Assembly (NCBI GenBank): GCA_005938025.2
Contig: VCCI02000002.1
Coordinates: 124,001-188,000 of the forward strand
From: Inquilinus sp. KBS0705
GTDB lineage: Bacteria > Bacteroidota > Bacteroidia > Sphingobacteriales > Sphingobacteriaceae
DNA: 64,000 bases
Direction of reading: 5' to 3'
A program made the translations under genes and the position numbers. The notes beneath the pieces are model-generated. The model was given only the letters and a program-made list of their open reading frames with translations, did not search any database and was not told where the DNA came from. Shown in pieces: positions 32,975 to 41,933 of the stretch (positions within the stretch are counted from its first letter, which is position 1; the number at the start of each line of letters is the position of its first letter).

Positions 32975-32982
32975 TAGCTTTG
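32975..32982 (+). promoter_or_regulatory. Candidate -7 element for the 32994 hydrolase gene
   Basis: TAGCTTTG matches TAnnTTTG and ends 11 nt before the ATG. The -33 region lacks TTTG. Confidence 0.35.
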
Positions 32983-32993
32983 GTATACCCAAT

Positions 32994-33860
32994 ATGAAAA
33001 AATTAAAACAAATTGTTGCCCAGGTTAAATCTTCAGCAATGGCGCCTGCTGCTGAGCTAACAGAATTACTTTGGCAACTAATTTGCTACCCGCCTAAAAT
33101 GCCCTTGCGCCTTCACCAGCAGCAATTGATAGACGAGGCTGAAAAATTTGATTTTGTTGTTAACGACGAGTACTTTACTCACCAACCCTTAACCATTAGG
33201 GGCTTTAAATGGGGGCAGGGCAAAACCACTGTTTTAATAAGCCATGGTTGGGGATCAAAAGCGGCAGACTTTACCGAGATGGTAACCGCCCTTCAACAAA
33301 ACCCCGATTTAACCATACTGGCATTTGATGCGCCTGCTTGCGGAAGCTCGGATGGAGAGCTATCAAACCTGTTGCTATTTGTGGCCGGAGTTAAGGGTGT
33401 TATAGAAAAGTATGGCTCACCAGATGTAGTCATTGGGCACTCGTTTGGGGCAATGGCCAATGTGCTGGCTTTACAACAGGCTGGCGCTACCCCTAAATTG
33501 TTAATTAGCATTACTCCTTTTATTTTACTACAGGAAAACTTTATAGCCAGCATGACAGCAGCTGAGGTTGCCCCAGAGGCGCAAAACCTGTTTTTAGAAA
33601 GTTTTAAAGAACGTTACAGTGTGCCGGCATCTTATTATAATCTTAACCAGCTTTATAAATTTGATGCTGGCCTTAACCATTGGTTAGCCTATGATGAGCA
33701 CGACATACTTTTACCTTATTCGTATTTACATGAATTTTTAACTAATAACCCAGGCATCCAAACCACTAATTATAACAATGCCGGGCACGAGCGCATTATT
33801 AAATTAGCTGCGCTGATAGACGATGTAGCTGCCCATGTACAACAGGTAACCGCCTCTTAG
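32994..33860 (+). CDS. Cytoplasmic alpha/beta hydrolase
   Basis: The 288-aa protein has no signal peptide. The fold shows LISHGWGSKAADF (oxyanion hole, about residue 81), FDAPACGSSDG, the nucleophile elbow VIGHSFGAMANVLAL (Ser about 147), and a late NNAGHERIIK with the catalytic His (about 265). This fits general alpha/beta hydrolases of esterase or amidase type. The substrate cannot be read. It has its own likely short-leader promoter and ends in a shared terminator. Confidence 0.9.
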   Translation: MKKLKQIVAQVKSSAMAPAAELTELLWQLICYPPKMPLRLHQQQLIDEAEKFDFVVNDEYFTHQPLTIRGFKWGQGKTTVLISHGWGSKAADFTEMVTALQQNPDLTILAFDAPACGSSDGELSNLLLFVAGVKGVIEKYGSPDVVIGHSFGAMANVLALQQAGATPKLLISITPFILLQENFIASMTAAEVAPEAQNLFLESFKERYSVPASYYNLNQLYKFDAGLNHWLAYDEHDILLPYSYLHEFLTNNPGIQTTNYNNAGHERIIKLAALIDDVAAHVQQVTAS

Positions 33861-33881
33861 TTATCAATTAGGCCAGTGTAC

Positions 33882-33912
33882 AAAAAAAGCCGGACCATAT
33901 ACTGATCCGGCT
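33882..33912. terminator. Terminator shared by the hydrolase and sugar isomerase genes
   Basis: AGCCGGA (33888-33894) pairs with TCCGGCT (33906-33912). On the minus strand it is followed by a run of seven T, so it mainly ends the leftward gene; plus-strand readthrough has only GATATTTTA. Confidence 0.85.
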
Positions 33913-33933
33913 GATATTTTACGCTGGTTGTAA

Positions 33934-34809
33934 TTATGCCAGGTTTGATTTAATGTAGCTATAGCTTTTTGTAATGCTATCAAACGGATCGCCTGGGCAA
34001 ATATCCTGCTCGTTAAAGAAATACTCTAAACCTGCTTCGTTAGCATGTTTAAATATATTTTTAAACGGAATAACGCCGTTACCTACTTCGGTAAACATTT
34101 GCTTAGGGGTGTTATCCATGTCCTTTACGTGCCATAACGGGAAACGGCCCGGATATTTCTGGAACAACGCTAACGGATCTTGTTTGGCACGGTATATCCA
34201 ATAGATATCCATTTCCATTTTTACCAGGTTCGAGTCGGTATTGTTTAACAATATCTCGTATGGGTACTGTCCGTCCTGGGTAGCAAATTCAAAATCGTGG
34301 TTATGGTAGCAAAGCTGTATACCTGCGCTCGCGCAAATTTCGCCGGCTTTGTTTAATTTCTCAGCAGTTTCCTGGTAATGGCTTAAGGTTCCGCGCTCGC
34401 TATCTAATAAATAGGCGCAAACCATGTATTTTAAACCAACATTGGCAGCATCGTTAACCGCTCTTTCCCAGTCGTTAGTTATAGTACCTTTGGCATTGGC
34501 CATACCTTCGCCTAACATATAGTGCCCGCTTGGCATTATTAAGCCATTACCTTTTAATACCTTCGAAAATTCTGCCGGCTCCATGCCGTAAAATTTTTGT
34601 GTGCCGGTATAGGTTGCACCTTCTACCGAGTTAAACCCTACTTTGGCAACTTTAGCCAAAGTGCCCGTTGGGTCTTTTTGCATTGCATCGCGTACAGTAT
34701 ATAACTGTAAGCCTATATATTTTTTATTACGGGCGAATAAATTAGGGGCCATTAAAAGGCCTGCCGAAAGAACCGATGTGGTCTTTAAGAACGAACGTCT
34801 GGAAGTCAT
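33934..34809 (-). CDS. Tat-exported sugar phosphate isomerase/epimerase-like protein
   Basis: I start at ATG 34809 (MTSRRSFLKTTSVLSAG), which places a clear twin-arginine signal at the N-terminus; 291 aa. The rest is the xylose isomerase-like TIM barrel (AP_endonuc_2): GLQLYTVRDAM, CYHNHDFEF, MEMDIYWIYRA, LWHVKDMD, VGNGVIPFKNIF, with several His/Glu/Asp metal ligands. Such exported members occur in Bacteroidota loci for oxidised (3-keto) sugars. The substrate is not known. Confidence 0.9.
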   Translation of the reverse strand: MTSRRSFLKTTSVLSAGLLMAPNLFARNKKYIGLQLYTVRDAMQKDPTGTLAKVAKVGFNSVEGATYTGTQKFYGMEPAEFSKVLKGNGLIMPSGHYMLGEGMANAKGTITNDWERAVNDAANVGLKYMVCAYLLDSERGTLSHYQETAEKLNKAGEICASAGIQLCYHNHDFEFATQDGQYPYEILLNNTDSNLVKMEMDIYWIYRAKQDPLALFQKYPGRFPLWHVKDMDNTPKQMFTEVGNGVIPFKNIFKHANEAGLEYFFNEQDICPGDPFDSITKSYSYIKSNLA

Positions 34810-34892
34810 GGTAAAAATAGATTTAATTGGTTGGTGTAAATGTAAAGCATTACGCAATACAAAACAAACAGACACAATAAAATTACAATGGT

Positions 34893-36131
34893 TTAATTAG
34901 ATGCCGGGCGCGATGGTTTATTATTGCCAAAACGCTTAGGCCCACGGCGTTGATCGCGGCGGGCACCGCCGCCTGCCGGCCGTTCTTCGCGCACGTGCTC
35001 AATGCCTGCCAGTACTTCGGGCAGCTCTTTTTGCGTTATGGGTTTATCTATTAATTGCTCAATGCTTTTAAGCCTTTTTAGGTCGCGGTCGTTTACAAAG
35101 GTTATTGCAGTACCTGTTGTAGCGGCGCGCGCGGTACGGCCAATACGGTGTACATAATCTTCTGGGTCGCCGGGGACATCATAGTTTACCACCAGGTCAA
35201 TCCCTTCTACATCAATACCACGCGAAAGCGCGTCGGTACCAATAATAACCGGTAGCTTTTTGTTTTTAAAGCGCAGTAATATCTCTTCTCTTTCTGATTG
35301 TGCCAGGTCGGAATGGAAAGCTGCCACTTCAATATGGGCATGTTTCAGTTCTTTATAAAGCGATTTTACGATCTCTTTACGCGATGCAAAAATAATAGAG
35401 CTTAAATACCCTCCATCTTTTAAAAGCATTTTTAGCAAAGGTGTTTTTTGTCCGTCGTGCAGGCGGTATATCTGTTGGTCTATACCGGCAGCAGGCTGCG
35501 ATATAGCAATGTTTATTTGCTGCGGGTTTGTTAATATAGCCTTTGCCAGTGTGCGTATGCGGCCCGGCATAGTTGCCGAAAATAATAGTGTCTGGCGCTT
35601 TTTAGGCAGATAGCCTATTATGCGCATAATATCGTCCTGGAAACCCATATCCAGCATACGGTCGGCCTCGTCCAATACCAGGTGGGTTATTTTATCAAGC
35701 TTTAATACACCCGACGTTAGGTGGGCTATTAATCTGCCCGGAGTGGCTATAATAATATTTACATTGTTTTGTATACCGCGGCGCTGCTGCTCGTAAGCCA
35801 TGCCATCGCCCCCGCCAAATACCGCCTGCGAACTAACGCCGGTAAAATAGGCCAGCCCCTCTACCTGCTGGTCTATCTGCTGGGCAAGCTCTCGCGTGGG
35901 GGCAAGCACCAGCGCGGTGGTATGGTGGTTGTGTGTATTGCTAATATAGTTTAATACCGGCAATAGGTATGATGCTGTTTTGCCTGTTCCTGTTTGCGCG
36001 CAGGCTATAAGGTCGTCGCCATTCATTATAACCGGTATGGTCATCTCTTGTATGGGGGTTGCCTGGGTGTAACCCATGCTTAAAACGCCTTCTAATAATT
36101 GTTCGTTGAAATTAAATTCCTGGAAAGTCAC
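34893..36131 (-). CDS. DEAD-box ATP-dependent RNA helicase (RhlE-like)
   Basis: The 412-aa protein has all core motifs: Q motif (GYTQATPIQEMTIP), motif I AQTGTGKTAS, PTRELAQQI, DEAD in LVLDEADRMLDMGF, SAT, SRGIDVEGIDLV and HRIGRTARA. A short basic tail follows (GGGARRDQRRGPKRFGNN), as in RhlE-type helicases. It should unwind or remodel RNA, for example in ribosome assembly or cold adaptation. Monocistronic and divergent from the OMPLA-like gene. Confidence 0.94.
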   Translation of the reverse strand: MTFQEFNFNEQLLEGVLSMGYTQATPIQEMTIPVIMNGDDLIACAQTGTGKTASYLLPVLNYISNTHNHHTTALVLAPTRELAQQIDQQVEGLAYFTGVSSQAVFGGGDGMAYEQQRRGIQNNVNIIIATPGRLIAHLTSGVLKLDKITHLVLDEADRMLDMGFQDDIMRIIGYLPKKRQTLLFSATMPGRIRTLAKAILTNPQQINIAISQPAAGIDQQIYRLHDGQKTPLLKMLLKDGGYLSSIIFASRKEIVKSLYKELKHAHIEVAAFHSDLAQSEREEILLRFKNKKLPVIIGTDALSRGIDVEGIDLVVNYDVPGDPEDYVHRIGRTARAATTGTAITFVNDRDLKRLKSIEQLIDKPITQKELPEVLAGIEHVREERPAGGGARRDQRRGPKRFGNNKPSRPASN

Positions 36132-36248
36132 TCTGTTCTTAATACGTATGTCTGCAAGATATAAATTTTTAGCGTTTTAAACGATGTTTACTTCATTATC
36201 TGCAACTATCTCGTACTTTTGAGCGGTACCTATGCGGGTTATAAAGTT

Positions 36249-37238
36249 ATGGTGAAACACTTATTACGTGCTTTAAAAGTATATTATTTTGTTGCGGCCC
36301 TGCTACTTGCTACCTTAAATGGTTACGCGCAAAAACAAGCTTTAGCAGATACCACCGATACGGCAACCATTGCAACCCGCCGCATTAACCGCGATTTTAA
36401 TAATATTTATCTGCAAAACCTGCGCCCCTCCTTTTTTGGGCAAGAGCTTTTTCAGCCCCTAAAAACCATGTTGGTAGGCGATATTACTGCCAATTTTGTA
36501 ATGTTCAATACACCAAAATCGCGTTTCTTTTTTGATGTAGAGGCAAGGGTAAAGCTGCGCCTGTTATCAGCACGCGGCGCACCGGTAAAATCGCCCAGTT
36601 ATATGCCTAACGGCACGCTGTATTACCGCGTTAACCGCGATACCTACAAACCGCAATATCTATCGTTATCATACACCCATCACTCCAACGGTATACGCGG
36701 GCCAACCGTAATGCCCGATGGTAGCTTTAATCGCGATAGCGGCAAATTCAGCACAAATTTTTATACACTTACCTATGTAAATGGTAAACGGGTAGATCAC
36801 TCCAAAATAATTACCGATCAGTACCGGTCGCTTGCATTAGAGGTACACTCGGGTTTGTTTGGTACCGGCGCGGCGTACGGCTTACCCGGCAAATACGGCT
36901 GGATACGTTTAAACGGCGGTTACATTTATAATATCGCCAAAAAATACCCGGATGCTGTTGACCCTAAACAACAGGTAGTAAATAACTGGCAGCGCCTGCA
37001 ATTTGATTTTACTTACATAGCCGATAAGTACAACGGTTACAATGCGCTTAACCTAAAAAAGCGATTGAACGTAAGCCTTAAATATTATTACCAGTTTCCG
37101 TTTATGCAAAATGTATCGTTTTTGGTGGGCGGTGGCTACCGTGGGCAGGATGATTACAATATATTTTTTGAAGACAGTTATGCTTATATGCAATTTGGTG
37201 TAGCCTCGGGCCTATCCTTTTTGTTTAACAGGCATTAA
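36249..37238 (+). CDS. Outer-membrane beta-barrel, phospholipase A (OMPLA)-like
   Basis: I choose ATG 36249 (MVKHLLRALKVYYF); the earlier start at 36219 would be TTG. The 329-aa product has a signal peptide (ending NGYAQ) and many alternating aromatic strands. LSYTHHSNGIRGP (about residues 142-154) with nearby NRDSGKFSTNF resembles the OMPLA active site, where His, Ser and Asn lie in YxHQSNG then SRSWNR. I infer an outer-membrane phospholipase-like barrel. Homology to other barrels is possible, and activity is unproven. Confidence 0.6.
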   Translation: MVKHLLRALKVYYFVAALLLATLNGYAQKQALADTTDTATIATRRINRDFNNIYLQNLRPSFFGQELFQPLKTMLVGDITANFVMFNTPKSRFFFDVEARVKLRLLSARGAPVKSPSYMPNGTLYYRVNRDTYKPQYLSLSYTHHSNGIRGPTVMPDGSFNRDSGKFSTNFYTLTYVNGKRVDHSKIITDQYRSLALEVHSGLFGTGAAYGLPGKYGWIRLNGGYIYNIAKKYPDAVDPKQQVVNNWQRLQFDFTYIADKYNGYNALNLKKRLNVSLKYYYQFPFMQNVSFLVGGGYRGQDDYNIFFEDSYAYMQFGVASGLSFLFNRH

Positions 37239-37352
37239 TGTAATATTTTGGTGTGATAACAACGTGGCTTGCTTATCAAATAAAATTTATACTACATTTA
37301 CTTTTCAAACATTATAAACGCAGCCACCATTGCGCTGCACAACTTAAATACC

Positions 37353-38009
37353 ATGAAAAAATTACTGTTAAGCGCAATTGCTGTAGCGGCACTTTCGTAT
37401 TCATCATCGGCACAAAAACTATTCGACGGTAAAACCACTACCGGCTGGCATGCCTATTTAGGTAAAGATGCAGGCCCGTGGAAGGTAGTTGACGGTGCCT
37501 TACAATTAGACCCTGCTGCACCGGGACAGGCCGACCTGGTAACCGATGGCGAGTATGAAAACTATGAATTAAGCCTGGAGTGGAAAATAGCCGAAGGCGG
37601 CAACAGCGGTATTATTTTTGGCGTGCACGAAGACCCGGCTTTAGGCGCAACCTATTTAAGCGGTATAGAAATGCAGGTGCTTGATAACGAAAAAGCCGAA
37701 GACAATAAAAAAGACAATCACCTTGCTGGTTCGTTATATGATATGAAAGCTGCACCGGCTACTGCCGCTAAACCAGCCGGCCAATGGAACAAGGCAAAAA
37801 TACGTAAAGACAAAGGGCACCTTACTTTTTGGCTAAACGGCACCGAAGTTATAAATGTGCAAATGGGCAGCCCGGAATGGCAGCAATTGCTGGACAATAG
37901 CAAATTTAAAACCTGGAAAGATTTTGCTAAATACCCTAAAGGGCATATCGCATTGCAATCGCACGGTGCAGTGGTGGCCTACAAAAACATCACGTTAAAA
38001 CAACTGTAG
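37353..38009 (+). CDS. Secreted DUF1080 protein (3-keto-glycoside hydrolase-like)
   Basis: The 218-aa protein has a signal peptide (MKKLLLSAIAVAALSYSSSAQ) and the DUF1080 fold: LFDGKTTTGWHAY, YELSLEWKIAEGGNSGIIFGVHEDP (parts YELSLEWK and NSGIIFGV), EMQVLDNE, LYDMKAAP, WNKAKIRKDKGHLTFWLNGTEV. The short form without extra domains is typical of 3-keto-disaccharide hydrolases. It heads an operon with the GMC oxidoreductase and a gluconate dehydrogenase subunit 3, so oxidation at C3 followed by hydrolysis is a plausible pathway. Confidence 0.92.
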   Translation: MKKLLLSAIAVAALSYSSSAQKLFDGKTTTGWHAYLGKDAGPWKVVDGALQLDPAAPGQADLVTDGEYENYELSLEWKIAEGGNSGIIFGVHEDPALGATYLSGIEMQVLDNEKAEDNKKDNHLAGSLYDMKAAPATAAKPAGQWNKAKIRKDKGHLTFWLNGTEVINVQMGSPEWQQLLDNSKFKTWKDFAKYPKGHIALQSHGAVVAYKNITLKQL

Positions 38010-38044
38010 GGCTATAATTTATAGAATAACTTTTTTAGATATAG

Positions 38045-39781
38045 ATGGACGATTTGCAGATAAAAAAATCAGGCACCGCCTATGATGTGGTGATAGTTGG
38101 CTCGGGTGCAGGCGGCGGTATGGCCGGCTATGTATTAGCCAATGCTGGTATTAAAGTATTAATGCTGGAGGCGGGGCCTTTCTTTGACCCGGCTAAAGAT
38201 TCACAGCAATTAAAATGGCCGTGGGAATCGCCACGCAGGGGTGCTGGTGTAACCCGCCCCTTTGGTGATTTTGATGCCGCCTTTGGCGGGTGGGAGTTGG
38301 AAGGCGAACCTTATACCACCAAAGACAAAACCGAATTTTACTGGTTCCGTTCGCGTATGCTGGGTGGACGTACCAACCACTGGGGGCGTATATCCCTGCG
38401 GATGGGCCCGTTAGATTTTCAGGCTAAAGATGGCCTTACTGATGACTGGCCAATTACCTATGAAGACGTTAAACCTTACTATGATAAAGTTGACCGCCTG
38501 ATAGGTATATATGGCACGGTTGAAAATATAGAGAACGAACCCGATGGTATTTATTTACCACCGCCCAAACCCCGATTAAACGAATTATTTATTAAACAGG
38601 GCGCGCAAAAAGCAGGTGTTACCGTTATACCAGGCCGTGGTTCGGTTTTAACCGAGGCCTTGCCGGGCAATAAAGACAGGGGTGCTTGTTTCTTTTGCGG
38701 GCAATGTGGCCGTAGCTGTAAAGTTTATGGCGATTTCTCGGCATCATCATGCCTGGTTATACCAGCCATGAAAACAGGCAACTTAAAAGTAATAACCAAT
38801 GCCATGGTACGCGAGATAATCACCGATAAAAATGGCTTAGCTACCGGCGTATCTTACGTTAATAAAGAAGACCTGCAAGAGTACCAGGTAAATGCCAAAA
38901 CAGTAGTGCTGGGCGCCAGCGCAGGCGAGTCGGCACGTATACTGTTAAACTCTAAATCGGCAGCGCACCCGGGTGGGCTGGCCAATAGCAGCGGTGTAGT
39001 AGGCAAGTACTTGCACGATTCTACCGGGTCGGGCGCAGGCGGTTTCCTTCCGCAATTGATGGACCGCAAGCGTTATAACGAAGACGGTGTGGGCAGTGTT
39101 CACATTTACTCGCCGTGGTGGTTGGATAACAAAAAACTAAATTTCCCGCGTGGTTACCACATCGAGTATGGCGGTGGTTTACACATGCCATCGTATGGTT
39201 TTGGTAGCGGAATAGAAAACATGAACGGTGTTGTACCGGGCCGCGATGGTAAAATGAAAGACGGTGGTGGCTATGGCGCAGGTTTAAAAGAAGATTATCG
39301 CCGCTTTTATGGCACACAGGTAGGCATGGCCGGCCGTGGTACCGCCATAGCACGCGCGGATAACTATTGCGAAATTGACCCTAACGGTGTAGTAGATAAA
39401 TACGGTATACCGGTATTGCGTTTCCACTATAAATGGAGCAATGATGAAATAAACCAGGCCAAGCACATGCAGGAAACTTTTGCCGAAATATTACACAATA
39501 TGGGTGCTATTTATGGCAAAATGCAAGGCCCCGAAACCAATTATGGCTTAGAGGCGCCGGGCAAGATCATCCACGAGGTGGGTACTATACGCATGGGCGA
39601 CGATCCTAAAAAGTCGGCTTTAAACAAATGGTGCCAGGCGCACGATTGCAAAAACCTTTTTGTGGTTGATGCCGCCCCGTTTGTACAGCAAGGCGATAAA
39701 AACGCCACATGGACCATCCTGGCCTTATCTATGCGTACCGCAGAATATATATTACAACAACGTAAAAAACTTAATGTATAA
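38045..39781 (+). CDS. GMC-family FAD oxidoreductase with CX2CX2CX3C motif
   Basis: The 578-aa flavoprotein has the N-terminal FAD site VIVGSGAGGGMAGYV (residues 16-30) and the GMC C-terminal signature EVGTIRMGDDP and ATWTILALSMR. Cys215, 218, 221 and 225 form CX2CX2CX3C, which can bind an Fe-S cluster; Burkholderia FAD glucose dehydrogenase has a 3Fe-4S cluster in its catalytic subunit. No signal peptide; export as a complex with the Tat-signal subunit below is likely. It probably oxidises sugars, perhaps to 3-keto sugars, and lies 35 nt after the DUF1080 gene. Confidence 0.93.
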   Translation: MDDLQIKKSGTAYDVVIVGSGAGGGMAGYVLANAGIKVLMLEAGPFFDPAKDSQQLKWPWESPRRGAGVTRPFGDFDAAFGGWELEGEPYTTKDKTEFYWFRSRMLGGRTNHWGRISLRMGPLDFQAKDGLTDDWPITYEDVKPYYDKVDRLIGIYGTVENIENEPDGIYLPPPKPRLNELFIKQGAQKAGVTVIPGRGSVLTEALPGNKDRGACFFCGQCGRSCKVYGDFSASSCLVIPAMKTGNLKVITNAMVREIITDKNGLATGVSYVNKEDLQEYQVNAKTVVLGASAGESARILLNSKSAAHPGGLANSSGVVGKYLHDSTGSGAGGFLPQLMDRKRYNEDGVGSVHIYSPWWLDNKKLNFPRGYHIEYGGGLHMPSYGFGSGIENMNGVVPGRDGKMKDGGGYGAGLKEDYRRFYGTQVGMAGRGTAIARADNYCEIDPNGVVDKYGIPVLRFHYKWSNDEINQAKHMQETFAEILHNMGAIYGKMQGPETNYGLEAPGKIIHEVGTIRMGDDPKKSALNKWCQAHDCKNLFVVDAAPFVQQGDKNATWTILALSMRTAEYILQQRKKLNV

Positions 39782-39787
39782 CGCATC

Positions 39788-40435
39788 ATGAACAGACGCG
39801 AATCCCTTAAAGCAATTGGTTTAGGTACCTTATCAACAGGTTTACTGCTTGGCGCTTGTAAAACCAGCGACAAAGCGCCCGCCACCGAAGACGCACCCGA
39901 AGCGGCAGTAGGCAGGCAGCCCTTTGAAGTAGCCCGAGACAAAAAGTTAATGGCCGATAAGTTTTTTACCGACCACGAAATGGCCACCATTACAGTGCTG
40001 GCTGATATTATTATACCTAAGGATGGTAAGTCGGGCAGTGCATCTGATGCTAAGGTGCCCGAGTTTATTGAGTTTATAGTAAAGGATATCCCCGAGCATC
40101 AGCTGCCTATGCGTGGCGGTTTGCGCTGGTTAGATATGCAATGCCTTAACCGCTACAATAATGCCTTTATTAAATGCAGCAGCGCACAGCAAACACAACT
40201 GCTGGACCTGATAGCTTACCCGCAAAAGGCCAAATTAGAAATGGCACAAGGTGTGGCTTTTTTTAACCGCATGCGCGATTTAACCGCATCCGGTTTCTGG
40301 AGCAGCGAAATGGGGGTTAAAGATCTTGGCTATGCAGGCAACTCGCCAAATAAATGGACAGGAGTACCCGCCGATGTGTTGAAGCAGTACGGCATGGAAA
40401 ATGTTAAAATAAGCATTGCAACAAGCATCGTTTAA
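39788..40435 (+). CDS. Gluconate 2-dehydrogenase subunit 3-like lipoprotein
   Basis: The 215-aa protein has a Tat motif and lipobox together (MNRRESLKAIGLG...LLLGACKTSD), so it is probably a Tat-exported lipoprotein. The rest is the gluconate_2-dh3 domain (FFTDHEMATITVLADIIIPKDG, KVPEFIEFIVKDIPE, MRGGLRWLDMQ, and MGVKDLGYAGN). This small subunit is needed for the folding and Tat export of GMC-type dehydrogenases, which lack their own signal. It starts 6 nt after the GMC gene, and a strong terminator follows. Confidence 0.93.
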   Translation: MNRRESLKAIGLGTLSTGLLLGACKTSDKAPATEDAPEAAVGRQPFEVARDKKLMADKFFTDHEMATITVLADIIIPKDGKSGSASDAKVPEFIEFIVKDIPEHQLPMRGGLRWLDMQCLNRYNNAFIKCSSAQQTQLLDLIAYPQKAKLEMAQGVAFFNRMRDLTASGFWSSEMGVKDLGYAGNSPNKWTGVPADVLKQYGMENVKISIATSIV

Positions 40436-40442
40436 AAAAATA

Positions 40443-40474
40443 AAAGCCCGGGCATATATGCCACGGGCTTTTTT
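40443..40474. terminator. Bidirectional terminator between sugar oxidation operon and S41 gene
   Basis: AAAGCCCG and CGGGCTTT form the outer stem, with GGCATA/TATGCC inside, followed by TTTTTT on the plus strand; A-rich on the other side gives T-run on the minus strand. Confidence 0.9.
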
Positions 40475-40500
40475 CATCACCATCACTATCCGCTGGTAAA

Positions 40501-41835
40501 CTACTCCAGTATTTTAACCGAATCGGTGTTCGGCCCATTAACCTGGGTTTGGTTATTATCCGGATCGGTTATCCACTGCCCGTCAACTATAAATTTGTAG
40601 GTTATTTTACCCGGTTCGCTTTCGGTGTTGGCTATCCATTTATTGCCCACACGTTGCAACTTAGTAGCCTGCGCCGACCAATCATTAAACGACCCGGCCA
40701 CATAAACCTCTTTTGCCTTATCGAAACCCTTTAGTTCAAAAGTCAGGGGTTTAAATTTAGGTTGATTATCATTCAACTCTTTTAAAAACCAGGTTAGGCC
40801 GTCTTTCCATTGCTGCTCGTTGGTGGTTTTTATAGTGCTTTCCATCGCCAATTGCTGCGCTCTAAATAAGGCCAGTTTTGTATTCATAATGATGTCGGGT
40901 TTTACACCTACACGCTCCCAATTTGTTTTGGTAATAGGGTTAATGGCCCGGCCTACGGGTACAAATAGCCTAAAATGGCTGTTTATCCTTATATCGCCGC
41001 CAGGATTTGCACCGCCGCCGGTGGTCTGGCCTATTATAGTGGCGCGTTTCAAATTCTGCAGGTCGTAGGCCAATTCTTCAGCCCCCGAAAATGTAGCGCC
41101 ACTGGTTAATACATAAATTGGTTTATTTAAATATTTTTTGCCGGGCACATAAGCGTATGTCCATGATTGGGTTAGTTTATCGCCTTTACGGTAATAAATA
41201 TCATTTAAGTGCACCGGCGATTCAAAAAAATAGCTGCAAATAAAAGGTATCGCATCAGGCGACATGCTGCCCCCGCACTTACGAAGATCGATGATAAGGG
41301 CATCGGTGTGGGCCACGTAATTCATCATAGCAGCGTAGGTGTCGCCCGCAAATTCCGGCGATACGAATACACCGATATCAATGTAGCCAATATTGCCTTT
41401 TAGTACATCAATTTTGTTGATGCCGTAATTGGTATGTTGCAGCATATTACTTAGCCCATCGCGTTCCTCGGCCGGTATGCTCATTAATTCGCGTTCTTTT
41501 TCAACCGGTAACTCTTCGGCAAAATACCCGGCCCGCAGGTGTTTATCATTACCGGCGGTTTGCAAGTCGGTAGTAAGGGTCTGAGCAAACTCAGCGCCGT
41601 TAGTGATTTTTCCATATGCGTTTTTAGATTGCCTGCCGCGCAGGTATATTTCTATCTTTTTAGCCACATCTTTAAAAACATACCTATTGTTAATCGTTGT
41701 AATAATACTGTCTATTGTTTCGTTTTTTTGATTAGCGGTTAGCGACACCGGGGTTGTTACAGATCCTTGTTGCTGGGCAAACGCGCCAACAGCAAGGGCG
41801 CTTAAAATAAAGCTGGTAAATAATTTATATTTCAT
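40501..41835 (-). CDS. S41-family peptidase fused to a C-terminal AMPK/CBM48-like domain
   Basis: The 444-aa protein has a signal peptide (ending GAFAQ). The S41 (C-terminal processing peptidase) part runs to about residue 335, with YIDIGVF, LIIDLRKCGGSMSPD, and the nucleophile Ser250 in TSGATFSGAEELAYDL. From about 364 a glycogen-binding-like E-set domain follows: FELKGFDKAKEVYVAGSFNDWSA, WIANTE, ITYKFIVDGQWITDP. No PDZ domain is visible. Substrate and the role of the carbohydrate-type domain are unknown. It is convergent with the GMC operon. Confidence 0.9.
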   Translation of the reverse strand: MKYKLFTSFILSALAVGAFAQQQGSVTTPVSLTANQKNETIDSIITTINNRYVFKDVAKKIEIYLRGRQSKNAYGKITNGAEFAQTLTTDLQTAGNDKHLRAGYFAEELPVEKERELMSIPAEERDGLSNMLQHTNYGINKIDVLKGNIGYIDIGVFVSPEFAGDTYAAMMNYVAHTDALIIDLRKCGGSMSPDAIPFICSYFFESPVHLNDIYYRKGDKLTQSWTYAYVPGKKYLNKPIYVLTSGATFSGAEELAYDLQNLKRATIIGQTTGGGANPGGDIRINSHFRLFVPVGRAINPITKTNWERVGVKPDIIMNTKLALFRAQQLAMESTIKTTNEQQWKDGLTWFLKELNDNQPKFKPLTFELKGFDKAKEVYVAGSFNDWSAQATKLQRVGNKWIANTESEPGKITYKFIVDGQWITDPDNNQTQVNGPNTDSVKILE

Positions 41836-41933
41836 TTTTTAGGTTCATTATTACTATCTGACGCCGGTAATAAAATATTGGTTACAAAGCTTTATTAATT
41901 AAAAAGCATTAATTTGTACACCTTTTATAAGCA

